Shown one piece after another: positions 38,753 through 47,440 of a stretch of DNA of 64,000 bases. Source of the stretch: Anaerotignum sp. (GTDB taxonomy: Bacteria > Bacillota > Clostridia > Lachnospirales > Anaerotignaceae). The notes below the pieces were generated by a model. That model searched no databases. It worked only from the letters and a program-made list of their open reading frames with translations, and was not told the DNA's origin. Position 1 is the stretch's first letter. Every line of letters starts with the position of its first letter. A program made the position numbers and the translations under genes. The DNA lies in assembly GCA_020024265.1 (NCBI GenBank), contig JAHHTW010000002.1, positions 68,412-132,411 of the forward strand, written 5' to 3'.

Positions 38753-40420
38753 TTACAGTTCCTTTGGAAAATGCAGCTGTATGGTAGTTCCCTGATCAAC
38801 TTCACTGTCTATGGTAATATGTGCATGGTGCAGCTTTGCTCCATGCTTTACAATAGACAATCCCAGCCCTGTACCATCAATCTCTTTCGAGCGGCTACGA
38901 TTGACTCGATAAAAGCGTTCAAATATGCGTTCCTGTTCCTGATGCGCAATGCCAATTCCGGTGTCCGCAACTGTGACCAAAACCTCATGTTCTTTTGTTT
39001 CTACGGACAATTTTACGCTTCCCTGCTCTTTGTTGTAGCGAATGGCATTATCACACAAATTATACAACATTTCCTCCAGCACATGCGAAAGTCCAAAAAC
39101 TTCCGCTGGCTGTATCTCTGCCTCAATGGTTACAGCATTCTTTTGTGCAATCGGCTCCAATCGTTGTACGACTCTTTCTGCGATTGCTGCCAAATCCACC
39201 ATGCTGCTTTTTGGAATTTCTCCTACTTCGTCCAAGCGTGAAAGCTGTATAATATCCTGTACCATTGCAATCAGACGTTGTGCTTCGTCGTAGATTCTTT
39301 CAGAAAAATATGGTATATCCTCTGTTTTTACCATACCATTTTTCATAATCTCTGCAAATCCGGATATGCTGGTAAGTGGTGTTTTCAGTTCATGAGATAC
39401 ATTTGCTGTAAATTCTCTGCGCAGCTTCTCTCGACCTACTTTTTCTGTGTGATCGAAAATCAATATCACAACACCTGCCACCAAATCCAAATCTCCCTCC
39501 AGCACCGGATTTGCGAGGAGCTTATAACTGCGGTCTTTGTACTCCATGGTGCTTTCTATATGTTTGCCCGAAAGCGCTGTTTCTATAAACCGACGAAATG
39601 TTTCCCCTCGATTCAGTACAAACACATTTTCATGTGCTGAAATGGATTCTTTTTCAAACAAACGCAAAACACCTTGGTTACAGGAAAGAATTTCTCCCTT
39701 TGCATCCAATACCAAAAGCCCTTCCTGCATATTTTCTGTAATGGTGTGAAATTCTCTTTGTCTGCACTGCTGTTCATAGATCTGCTTACCAATCAGTTTT
39801 TGCTGTACGGCAATGCGTCGGATAAATGGCGCAAGCTCATCATAGACTTCTGTCTGCGTTGGATTTTCAAAATCCACCTGTTCCAATGGTTTTATGATGC
39901 TTTTTGATATTTTGCTTGCCAATATTCCGGCAAAAATCAATGCAAGCACCAATACCACTGCCAAAGATTGTAATATTGTAAAAAATAAACTCATTCCATT
40001 GAGCGATGTGGTAGAAATACGCAATATTGTACCATCTGACAACTTCACGGCATAGTTATATGCCGTTTCCGCAATGGTAGTAGAAAAGCGTGAGCTACTG
40101 CCCGTGCCCCTTTGCATTGCTTCCTGTACTTCTTCCCGCTCTGCGTGGTTTTCCATTTGTGTTGCATCTGCCCTAGAATCAAATAATACCGTACCATCTG
40201 CTGCAATCCATGTAATGCGTTCCTCGGACTTAGGAAGTCTTTCCAGATAGGAAATGCCTTCTGTCTGCATTGCCTGTGCAATATATATTGCTTCCGATCG
40301 CAATGCCTTCTGTTGATTTTTGCTTATATAATCCCCAACCACCACAATCATCATAATGGCTGCTGAAAGCAAAATCAGCATAGATACATGAAAGATTGCA
40401 CGAAAAATTCTCTTTGTCAT
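38753..40420 (-). CDS. phoR: PhoR-type sensor histidine kinase
   Basis: The 555-residue protein has an N-terminal membrane segment, an extracytoplasmic sensor region (~35-140), a second membrane segment (~145-170), a PAS-like domain (~225-330), and a kinase core with VSHELKTPLTSISGF (phospho-acceptor His), NLCDNAIRYNKEQG (N box), and DTGIGI and GTGLGLSIVKHGA (G boxes). It overlaps the PhoB gene by 4 bases. In this family it phosphorylates PhoB when phosphate is scarce and is held in check by the Pst/PhoU complex. Confidence 0.92.
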   Translation of the reverse strand: MTKRIFRAIFHVSMLILLSAAIMMIVVVGDYISKNQQKALRSEAIYIAQAMQTEGISYLERLPKSEERITWIAADGTVLFDSRADATQMENHAEREEVQEAMQRGTGSSSRFSTTIAETAYNYAVKLSDGTILRISTTSLNGMSLFFTILQSLAVVLVLALIFAGILASKISKSIIKPLEQVDFENPTQTEVYDELAPFIRRIAVQQKLIGKQIYEQQCRQREFHTITENMQEGLLVLDAKGEILSCNQGVLRLFEKESISAHENVFVLNRGETFRRFIETALSGKHIESTMEYKDRSYKLLANPVLEGDLDLVAGVVILIFDHTEKVGREKLRREFTANVSHELKTPLTSISGFAEIMKNGMVKTEDIPYFSERIYDEAQRLIAMVQDIIQLSRLDEVGEIPKSSMVDLAAIAERVVQRLEPIAQKNAVTIEAEIQPAEVFGLSHVLEEMLYNLCDNAIRYNKEQGSVKLSVETKEHEVLVTVADTGIGIAHQEQERIFERFYRVNRSRSKEIDGTGLGLSIVKHGAKLHHAHITIDSEVDQGTTIQLHFPKEL

Positions 40421-41097
40421 ACGCCTTCTCCCATTTTATATCCCATACCTCTTATTGTTTCAATATATCTGCCACATACACCCAGCTTTTGTCGCAATGT
40501 TCGGATGTGTACATCTATCGTTCTGTTTTCACCGTCAAAATCATAACCCCAAATGTGATTGAGCAGCTGATCTCTGGTCAAAACCATACCTTTGTTTTCC
40601 ATCAAATAACACAGCATATCAAATTCTTTTTTTGTCAAAACGACAGCGGTATTTTCTACAAATACCTCGTGCCGTTTTTGATCTACCTTCAATTTTCCAA
40701 TTTGGTAAATCTTCGCCTCTGCCGGACGCATGGCAGATGTTCTACGCAGCAAAGCCTTTACTCTTGCCAAAAGCTCCATCATACCAAAGGGTTTTGCCAT
40801 GTAATCATCGGCTCCACAATCCAATCCCATCACTTTATCATATTCACTGCCCTTTGCTGTCAGCATCATGACAGGCATATGCTGTGTTTTTATTTCCTGC
40901 CGCAGTTTTTTTAGTACTGCAAGACCATCTTCCTCCGGAAGCATAATATCCAAAAGCACCAAATCCGGTATCTGTTTTTCGCAGGCCGCCCAAAACAAAG
41001 AAGGCCTATCAAACCCCTCTGCCTCCAAACCTGCTGCATTGAGTGTATAAGCCACCAATTCCCTTATACTATTGTCATCCTCCACCAGATAAATCAT
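40417..41097 (-). CDS. phoB: PhoB-type response regulator (OmpR family)
   Basis: The start is ATG 41097 (MIYLVEDDNSIRELVAYTLN) with AAGGAG 8 bases upstream; a GTG at 41106 is the alternative. The receiver domain has EDD at the N-terminus, the phospho-acceptor Asp in PDLVLLDIMLPEEDGL, and Lys in MAKPFGMMEL. The C-terminal winged helix ends with ENRTIDVHIRTLRQKLG. It lies directly between an HD-domain gene and the phoR gene and probably activates the pst operon and other phosphate genes. Confidence 0.93.
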   Translation of the reverse strand: MIYLVEDDNSIRELVAYTLNAAGLEAEGFDRPSLFWAACEKQIPDLVLLDIMLPEEDGLAVLKKLRQEIKTQHMPVMMLTAKGSEYDKVMGLDCGADDYMAKPFGMMELLARVKALLRRTSAMRPAEAKIYQIGKLKVDQKRHEVFVENTAVVLTKKEFDMLCYLMENKGMVLTRDQLLNHIWGYDFDGENRTIDVHIRTLRQKLGVCGRYIETIRGMGYKMGEGV

Positions 41098-41109
41098 CTG
41101 TATCACTCC

Positions 41110-41769
41110 TTATATCAGAGAATGTTCATTGATCATCAGCTGAAAGCGCATACCCAATTTTTCTGCTGCTTTTTTGCATAGTGTCATACGCTCCAAAAAG
41201 ATTGTAAAATAATCCATCACCGAACCATAGTGTGTATTGACTGTCAGCTTGAGTGCAATCACCGTATGTTCTTCATTGATTTTAACAACTGCCTTTTCTA
41301 CAGAATAATTCACACGATCATGAATATCGAAAGTATCCTTGTTCTGATTACGCACACGGCTGCGGCGAACATCGGATTTATCTGCCAAAATCAATGCTGC
41401 CGCAATGGCATGAACCGGTACTCCATGCCCTTCATCGTGATTCCCAATTGCCGCAATCACTGTCGCAATATCTTCTGCCGGCATACCCATTTTGTCCAAG
41501 ATACGAAATGCCATGACTGCCCCGCTCTGGGAATGATCCACACGGTTGATGACATTTCCAATATCATGCAAAAATCCTGCAATCTGTACCAATTCAACCT
41601 CATGCTTGGAGTAGCCCAATGTTTCCAAAATATATTTTGCCGTATCTGCCACCCTTGTGACATGCGCAAAGGAGTGTTCGGTAAATCCAAGCGCAGCCAG
41701 GGAATCGTCTGCGCATTGGATATAGGTACGAATATCTGGATGGTTTTTTATGTCCTCATATGTTATCAT
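41110..41769 (-). CDS. HD-domain phosphohydrolase within the pho operon
   Basis: The 219-residue protein carries an HD domain: EHSFAHVTRVADTAKYIL, then AGFLHDIGNVINRVDHSQSG and GNHDEGHGVPVHAIAAALIL, with conserved His and Asp metal ligands. The C-terminal ~80 residues are mixed. HD enzymes cleave nucleotides or cyclic dinucleotides. Its ATGA overlap with phoU and its place before phoB suggest a role in phosphate signalling, for example nucleotide turnover under starvation; this is inferred, and the substrate is unknown. Confidence 0.86.
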   Translation of the reverse strand: MITYEDIKNHPDIRTYIQCADDSLAALGFTEHSFAHVTRVADTAKYILETLGYSKHEVELVQIAGFLHDIGNVINRVDHSQSGAVMAFRILDKMGMPAEDIATVIAAIGNHDEGHGVPVHAIAAALILADKSDVRRSRVRNQNKDTFDIHDRVNYSVEKAVVKINEEHTVIALKLTVNTHYGSVMDYFTIFLERMTLCKKAAEKLGMRFQLMINEHSLI

Positions 41770-42431
41770 ATTGTTTCACCATCTATCTTCCCGTGTACCC
41801 CTGTAATGGAGTATTCCACCCATTCTGCAATATTGGTTGCATGATCGGCAATACGTTCCAAATATTTGGCAATCATCAACAGATCCACATACATTTCTCC
41901 CTGACTGCCATCCTGTCCAATAAGTGTAATCAGTTCGCTGCGAATGGTGTGGAACAGATTATCCACCACATCGTCATACTGTATCACACTGCGTGCCAAT
42001 TCCAGATCCTTTTTGACAAAAGAATCTACGCTTTGTGTCACCATTTTGGAGGCTTCCATTGCCATAGAGCGAATATGGATACTGCTGTTGATTTCCAGAT
42101 TTTTATTATGTAGATGCTTTGTAAGTTCTACAATATCCGCTGCCTGATCGCCAATGCGCTCCATATCGGAAATCATTTTCAATGCAGAGGAGATATTGCG
42201 TAAATCTCTTGCTACCGGTTGCTGCTGCAACAAAAGACGCATACACAACGTTTCAATTTCTCTTTCTTTTCTATCAATCTCTGCATCTTTTTCCAAAACC
42301 ATTGGTACCAAAGTCATATCTCTCTCAAACAGAGATTGCAAGGATGCTGTAATCGCTTCTTCGCATAATGCACCCATCGTAATCAATTCCACATGCAACT
42401 GCTCTAATTGCTCATCAAATCTACTACGCAT
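41766..42431 (-). CDS. phoU: PhoU phosphate transport regulator
   Basis: The start is ATG 42431 (MRSRFDEQLEQLHVELITMG), with AGGAAGG about 10 bases upstream. The 221-residue product is all-helical and carries the two PhoU repeats, visible as EKDAEIDRKEREIETLCMRL and SVIQYDDVVDNLFHTIRSEL, each with the acidic E-x-x-x-D metal-binding pattern, and DMERIGDQAADIVELT and YLERIADHATNIAEW. It links Pst transport activity to PhoR signalling. It follows pstB with a near-overlap. Confidence 0.94.
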   Translation of the reverse strand: MRSRFDEQLEQLHVELITMGALCEEAITASLQSLFERDMTLVPMVLEKDAEIDRKEREIETLCMRLLLQQQPVARDLRNISSALKMISDMERIGDQAADIVELTKHLHNKNLEINSSIHIRSMAMEASKMVTQSVDSFVKKDLELARSVIQYDDVVDNLFHTIRSELITLIGQDGSQGEMYVDLLMIAKYLERIADHATNIAEWVEYSITGVHGKIDGETI

Positions 42432-42432
42432 A

Positions 42433-43182
42433 TCAACCAAACCTTCCTGTAATATAATCTTCTGTACGTTTGTCTTTTGGCATAGAAAATAATTGTTCTG
42501 TTTGTCCGTATTCCACTACCTCACCCAATAAAAAGAATGCTGTTTTATCTGAAATACGTGCAGCTTGCTGCATATTATGTGTTACCATAACAATAGTGTA
42601 CTCTTTTTTCAGCTCTACTGCAAGTTCTTCAATACGAGATGTAGATATGGGGTCCAATGCAGATGTCGGCTCATCCATCAGCAAAACCTCCGGCTGTACT
42701 GCCAATGCACGTGCAATACACAGTCGCTGTTGCTGTCCGCCGCTCATCCCCAACGCATTTTTTTGCAGACGGTCTTTGACTTCTTCCCAGATGGCAGCAT
42801 CCCGCAATGCTTTTTCCACAATTTCATCCAGCTGCACCTTGGAACGGATACCATGTGTTCTTGGACCATAGGCAATGTTATCATAAATACTCATTGGAAA
42901 GGGATTTGGCTTTTGGAATACCATACCCACACGCTTACGCAAACGGTTCAAATCCATATTGCCATAGATATCTTCGCCATCAAGCAACACCTTGCCTGTG
43001 ATACGGCAGCCCTCTACCAAATCATTCATACGATTGAGCGATTTCAAAAGCGTAGATTTCCCACAGCCGGATGGGCCAATAAATGCGGTAATATCCCCTT
43101 CCGAAATATGCAAATCAATATTTTTCAGCGCCTTAAAATCACCATAAAACAATTCCAAATTAGAAATTTCAAACTTATCCAT
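42433..43182 (-). CDS. pstB: Phosphate ABC transporter ATP-binding protein PstB
   Basis: This 249-residue ATPase has the Walker A motif GPSGCGKSTLLKSLNRM, the family marker MNDLVEGCRITGKVLLDGED, the signature MSGGQQQRLCIARALA, and Walker B VLLMDEPTSALDP. The C-terminal GEVVEYGQTEQLFSMPKDKR is typical of PstB. It drives high-affinity phosphate import with PstS, PstC and PstA. It follows pstA by two bases. Confidence 0.97.
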   Translation of the reverse strand: MDKFEISNLELFYGDFKALKNIDLHISEGDITAFIGPSGCGKSTLLKSLNRMNDLVEGCRITGKVLLDGEDIYGNMDLNRLRKRVGMVFQKPNPFPMSIYDNIAYGPRTHGIRSKVQLDEIVEKALRDAAIWEEVKDRLQKNALGMSGGQQQRLCIARALAVQPEVLLMDEPTSALDPISTSRIEELAVELKKEYTIVMVTHNMQQAARISDKTAFFLLGEVVEYGQTEQLFSMPKDKRTEDYITGRFG

Positions 43183-43184
43183 AC

Positions 43185-44054
43185 TTATTCCTTCACTCCT
43201 ACTTTCTTTGCAATCAATCCGGACAAGGCATTGATACCAATGACAAGAATCAACAATACCACTGCTGTTGCATATGCCTGATCCATATACAACCCTTCGT
43301 TGAGCAATGCATACATGTGTACCGCCAATGTACGTCCTGAAGACATCAAACCATCGGCAACCGTTGCAGCTGTACCTGCGGGATACAAGAGCGCTGCGGT
43401 TTCACCGACAATTCTACCTACTGCCAAGATAACACCTGCCAAAATACCCGGCATTGCAGAAGGTAATACAATACGAAATACGGTTCTCAATTTACCTGCA
43501 CCAAGACCAAAACTACCCTCTCTGTATAAATCTGGTACAGACATCAAGGCTTCTTCTGTGGTACGCATAATCAGTGGCAATATCATAATTGCCAATGTCA
43601 GCGCCCCACCGAGTATGGTATAGCTCCAGTTCAAAAAAATATTAAAAAACAAATACCCAAACAAACCATATACAATGGACGGAATTCCGGATAATGTTTC
43701 TGTTGTGATACGTACAACGGAAACCAGCTTGCTTCCTCTCTTTGCGTACTCCACCAGATAAATGGAAGAAAAAATACCGATTGGCAACGCAAAGAGCAAG
43801 GAAAGTGCAGTAATGATGAGCGTATTGATGATAGCCGGCATCATGGATACATTTTCTGTGGTATACTCCCATGCAAACAGCTCTGGGCTAATATGTGGAA
43901 TCCCCTTGAACAGAATGTATACAATCAATGCAATCAATACACTGAATGTCAGCACTGCGGATAAAATCACCAGTATGCATAAAAGCGCTGAAAGCGGCTG
44001 ATTGCGATAGCTTCGCAAGCGTTGTATCAATTTTTCTTTGGTTTGTGCCCGCAT
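43185..44054 (-). CDS. pstA: Phosphate ABC transporter permease PstA
   Basis: The 289-residue protein has six membrane segments, including LIVYILFKGIPHISPELF near the N-terminus and the cytoplasmic coupling segment EEALMSVPDLYREGSFGLGA. The VETLSGIPSIVYGLFGYLF-like region (here TTETLSGIPSIVYGLFG) is diagnostic of Pst permeases. Its ATG overlaps the pstC stop by one base (TAATG). It pairs with PstC to form the membrane channel. Confidence 0.96.
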   Translation of the reverse strand: MRAQTKEKLIQRLRSYRNQPLSALLCILVILSAVLTFSVLIALIVYILFKGIPHISPELFAWEYTTENVSMMPAIINTLIITALSLLFALPIGIFSSIYLVEYAKRGSKLVSVVRITTETLSGIPSIVYGLFGYLFFNIFLNWSYTILGGALTLAIMILPLIMRTTEEALMSVPDLYREGSFGLGAGKLRTVFRIVLPSAMPGILAGVILAVGRIVGETAALLYPAGTAATVADGLMSSGRTLAVHMYALLNEGLYMDQAYATAVVLLILVIGINALSGLIAKKVGVKE

Positions 44055-44893
44055 TAGGATTTCCTCCTTTTCAGTACTGAGAACAAAAGATTGATGATGA
44101 GTATAAATATAAACAGTACAACCCCTGTAGCCAACAATGCCTCTCTATGCAAATCGGCTGCATAGCCCATTTCCATAACGATATTTGCTGTCAATGTACG
44201 TACACCACTAAATATGCTATTTGGCATCACTGCCTGGTTGCCTGCTACCATAATCACCGCCATCGTTTCCCCAATGGCACGCCCTACGCCCAAAATCACA
44301 CTTGCCAGTATGCCCTGCTTTGCTGCCGGCAGCATGGCAAAAAATACGCTTCTTTCGTGCGTTGCGCCCAATGCAAGAGAGCCTTCATAATAGGAATTTG
44401 GTACTGCACGAATGGCAGATTCCGACACACCAATGATCGTTGGCAATATCATAATGCCCAGCAGTATGGATGCTGTCAAAACACCCTTACCATTTCCCCC
44501 AAACAAATCCTGCATGATTGGAACAATTACCACCAATCCAAAAAAGCCATACACAATCGAAGGAATACCTGCCAACAGGGACACCGCAGGTTTCATCACT
44601 TTATACAATGGTTCTGGGCAGAACTTTGCCATAAATACAGCACATAAAATCCCCAACGGCACACCAATAATGATGGCACCAGCGGTGACATAAATACTGC
44701 CGATAATCATCGGGAAAATGCCAAAGATCCCACTGTTCGGTTTCCATTTATCCCCAAGAAGGAAATCAAATACGCCAATTTCCGCAATGGCTGGTATACC
44801 ATTTGCAAAAAGAAATATACAAATCAGCGCAACTGCTATGATGGACATACAGGCTGCCACCATAAAAACAACCTTCATCACACTTTCTCTCAT
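44054..44893 (-). CDS. pstC: Phosphate ABC transporter permease PstC
   Basis: The 279-residue protein has about six membrane segments. Diagnostic stretches are GDKWKPNSGIFGIFPMI, PAVSLLAGIPSIVYGFFGLV and ESAIRAVPNSYYEGSLALGA. It starts at ATG 44893, with an A/G-rich ribosome region. A 150-base gap with a hairpin separates it from pstS, as often seen where binding-protein mRNA is kept in excess over permease mRNA. Confidence 0.96.
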   Translation of the reverse strand: MRESVMKVVFMVAACMSIIAVALICIFLFANGIPAIAEIGVFDFLLGDKWKPNSGIFGIFPMIIGSIYVTAGAIIIGVPLGILCAVFMAKFCPEPLYKVMKPAVSLLAGIPSIVYGFFGLVVIVPIMQDLFGGNGKGVLTASILLGIMILPTIIGVSESAIRAVPNSYYEGSLALGATHERSVFFAMLPAAKQGILASVILGVGRAIGETMAVIMVAGNQAVMPNSIFSGVRTLTANIVMEMGYAADLHREALLATGVVLFIFILIINLLFSVLKRRKS

Positions 44894-44952
44894 TTGTCTC
44901 TCTTGCTCCTTTTATCGTGTTACCCTTTTTTCTGTATACTGCTAGGCTTACA

Positions 44953-45000
44953 ATAAGCAGAAGCTTTCTCAACTCAAATGCTTGAAAAGCTTCTGCTTTT
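44953..45000 (-). terminator. Hairpin between pstS and pstC
   Basis: AAGCAGAAGCTTTC and GAAAAGCTTCTGCTT pair over about 13 bases around a ~18-base loop. No strong T run follows on the minus strand, so it may be a partial terminator or a 3' end stabiliser that raises pstS mRNA over pstCAB. Confidence 0.65.
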
Positions 45001-45041
45001 ATACGATAGCTGCTATGATTTTGTAGGATACTTACTGTTTC

Positions 45042-45947
45042 TTAAGATGCAGCAACTTCGGACCAATCGGTTGTTTCTCCGATAAAGATGGATTTTACCT
45101 GTTCGCTGGTCAGATTGGATACTGTATTTTCATGATTTACAATGACTGCAAGTCCATCCATCGCAATCACGATTGGCTGCAAGCCTTTTTCCAGTTCACT
45201 GTCTTTGAGTTCTCTGGATGCCATACCAATATCACAAGTACCTTCTGCCAAAGAGGTCATACCGGTTGTAGAGTCGTTTTGCTGAATTTCAATTACGGCA
45301 TTGCTGTTTTGTTCCAGATATGCTTCTTTGAGCTTTTCCATCACAGGTGCGATAGAAGAAGAACCTGCAATCACAATTTTCCCTTCTACACCAGATGGTT
45401 CGTATGTGCTGGTAGTGTCGATGCCGATGCATCCTCTTTCTTCTACGATTGCCTGTCCCTGCTGACTTGTGATGAAGGAAATGAAGTCTTTTGCCACATC
45501 GGATACATCATCCTTTACTGCAATATGAAAAGGACGTGCAATTTTATATGTACCAGATTTGATGTTTTCAGCAGTTGCTTCTACACCATCAATCTGCAAC
45601 GGTTTTACAGCATCCTGCAAAGAACCCAAGGAAACATAGCCAATTCCGTTTGGATTGCCTGCAATGGTTGTCATCATAACGGCTGTACTGTTTGTGATCT
45701 CCGCTGTATCTACAGTATGGTCGATTTTTTCGCCGTTTTCATCTTTTTCTTCTACACCAAATAATTCAATAAATGCACCTCTTGTACCAGAACCATCCTC
45801 TCTGGACACCACAGTGATACTTCCCTGTGCGCCACCTTCTGTGTTTGCTGCATTTTCGTCGGTTGCACCAGTGTCACCGTTTCCGCAGCCTGCCAATACT
45901 GCAACAGACATCACCATAGCCATTGTCAATGCAAATAATTTTTTCAT
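45042..45947 (-). CDS. pstS: Phosphate-binding lipoprotein PstS
   Basis: The start is ATG 45947 (MKKLFALTMAMVMSVAVLAG) behind AAAGGAGAG; a longer frame upstream runs through the promoter and lacks a ribosome site. The lipobox Cys is residue 21 (VLAGC). Phosphate-binding loops are visible as SREDGSGTRGAFIELFG and, in the second half, AGSSSIAPVMEKLKEAYLEQ and QQNDSTTGMTSLAEGTCDIG. The 301-residue length is normal. It captures phosphate outside the membrane and passes it to PstC/PstA. Confidence 0.95.
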   Translation of the reverse strand: MKKLFALTMAMVMSVAVLAGCGNGDTGATDENAANTEGGAQGSITVVSREDGSGTRGAFIELFGVEEKDENGEKIDHTVDTAEITNSTAVMMTTIAGNPNGIGYVSLGSLQDAVKPLQIDGVEATAENIKSGTYKIARPFHIAVKDDVSDVAKDFISFITSQQGQAIVEERGCIGIDTTSTYEPSGVEGKIVIAGSSSIAPVMEKLKEAYLEQNSNAVIEIQQNDSTTGMTSLAEGTCDIGMASRELKDSELEKGLQPIVIAMDGLAVIVNHENTVSNLTSEQVKSIFIGETTDWSEVAAS

Positions 45948-46001
45948 GTTCTCTCTCCTTTTCTGCTTCTCATTTTTTGCAGCTCTATCATATCTATATT
46001 C

Positions 46002-46041
46002 TGTTAAATCCATCATCTTTTTTTTGTTAAATCTATGTAAA
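46002..46041 (-). promoter_or_regulatory. Pho-box-like direct repeats upstream of pstS
   Basis: On the minus strand, TTTACA (46041-46036) and TTAACA (46030-46025) are separated by 5 bases, and a further TTAACA lies at 46007-46002, close to the 11-base period of Bacillus-type PhoP boxes (TTAACA-N5). This region sits 55-95 bases upstream of the pstS start. It fits control by the PhoB-type regulator encoded in the same operon. Confidence 0.6.
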
Positions 46042-46153
46042 ATAAAATTTTTCTTGCAGGCGTACATTCATTGACTTTCTGAATACCTGCATGATACAAT
46101 CAATCATAATGCTGCATATCATCTATTCATAGCAATCAGAAGTGGGGTATCGT

Positions 46154-47065
46154 ATGTGCATCAAAAATAAAAATGTATTTGGCGCATTTCTATGTTTGTT
46201 CAGTGCATCTCTTTGGGGCGTAGCTGGTTCTGTTGGACAGTTTTTATTTCAAAATATGGGGGTTCCCTCCAAATGGCTGGCTTCCTTTCGTATGTTGAGT
46301 GCCGGTATGGCACTGGTAACATTTTTATTGCTACGCAGAAAAAAATATGTATTTGATATTTGGAAGAACAAAAAAGACCGTAAGGATTTGCTTCTTTTTA
46401 GTATCTTTGGAATACTCTTTACACAATATGGTTATTTTATTGCCATTGACTATTCCAATGCGGCTACTGCAACTGTGCTGCAATATCTGGCACCCATTAT
46501 TCTTGTTTTGTACAGCATTTTGCATGATCAAAAACTTCCTACCCCTTTGGAAGCAGTTGCCATACTCTTTGCGATATTCGGCACTGCACTTCTGGCTACG
46601 CATGGAGATTGGAAAAATCTTTCGATTTCCTCGCAGGCATTGTTTTGGGGACTGGTTTCTGCCTTTTCTTTGGCATTTTACACCGGATTTCCCCATCGTC
46701 TATTGCAAAAATATGATGCCCTATTGCTGATTGCATGGGGGATGCTGATTGGCGGTTTTTGCACCAACCTCTTACATCCCTTCTGGGTGATTGACACTGC
46801 ATTTTGTTGGTCAACCCTATTCAGCATATTATTCGTCATATTATTTGGCGCAATGCTGCCTTATTTTACTTTTTTATTGGGTGTCAAATATGTTGGCGCA
46901 ACCAAGGCAAGCCTGCTCGGTTCCATTGAGCCGCTCTCCTCCACTGTGGTATCGGTACTTTGGCTGCATACAAAGCTGGAATTTTTGGACTATATTGGTT
47001 TTTTGCTCATTATCGCAACGGTATTCTTACTATCCATCAAACCCAAAGAAAAGCATACTGCATAA
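46154..47065 (+). CDS. EamA/DMT-superfamily transporter
   Basis: The start is ATG 46154 (MCIKNKNVFGAFLCLFSASL) with AGTGGGG upstream; a GTG lies at 46142. The 303-residue protein has ten predicted membrane segments in two EamA repeats (ASLWGVAGSVGQFLFQNMGV and ALFWGLVSAFSLAFYTGFPH), with the second ending in AVLLLSIKPKE-like residues. Members export amino acids, drugs or nucleotide sugars; the substrate is unknown. It stands alone between pstS and alr. Confidence 0.88.
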   Translation: MCIKNKNVFGAFLCLFSASLWGVAGSVGQFLFQNMGVPSKWLASFRMLSAGMALVTFLLLRRKKYVFDIWKNKKDRKDLLLFSIFGILFTQYGYFIAIDYSNAATATVLQYLAPIILVLYSILHDQKLPTPLEAVAILFAIFGTALLATHGDWKNLSISSQALFWGLVSAFSLAFYTGFPHRLLQKYDALLLIAWGMLIGGFCTNLLHPFWVIDTAFCWSTLFSILFVILFGAMLPYFTFLLGVKYVGATKASLLGSIEPLSSTVVSVLWLHTKLEFLDYIGFLLIIATVFLLSIKPKEKHTA

Positions 47066-47440
47066 ACCGTATTTTGGCTGTTCCTTTTGCAATCAGATAA
47101 AAACAATCGCAGTTGCTACGGAATGTTCTTTTGTGTTCTTTCAATCCAAATTCCTATGCATCATCATCCAAAATAGCTGTAGGTACATATATTATCATAT
47201 GCCGTATGCCATATAACAATATCCAATTCATGCAAAAAAGTTGGACGACATCACCTGTTTCTTTCTTGTATATGGTAACAAAAAAAGGACTTTTTGGCTT
47301 ATACTTCCAAAAAGTCCTTTTGATATTCTTTGGTATCATGTATACAATAGCATCTTGAGTACATCACTTTGTTTCCCAAAGATACCGCTTGTTACAATGA
47401 TATAAGCAGCATTGCCTATATACTTCATACAAAGCTTTTT
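47066..47440. other. Intergenic region between transporter and alr
   Basis: The 375 bases hold no supportable gene. The only clear element is a terminator hairpin at 47283-47325. The rest is AT-rich with scattered short frames lacking ribosome sites. Confidence 0.6.
47283..47325. terminator. Bidirectional intrinsic terminator
   Basis: AAAAGGACTTTTTGG and CCAAAAAGTCCTTTT pair over 15 bases around a short loop, with A and T runs on either side. It lies about 115 bases beyond the 3' end of alr and 220 bases beyond the transporter gene, which converge here. Confidence 0.85.

Noticed and set aside
45948..46067. N-terminal extension of PstS up to an ATG at 46067.
   Set aside because: It would place 40 polar residues before a textbook lipoprotein signal and run through the Pho-box-like repeats. 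ATG 45947 has a proper ribosome site.
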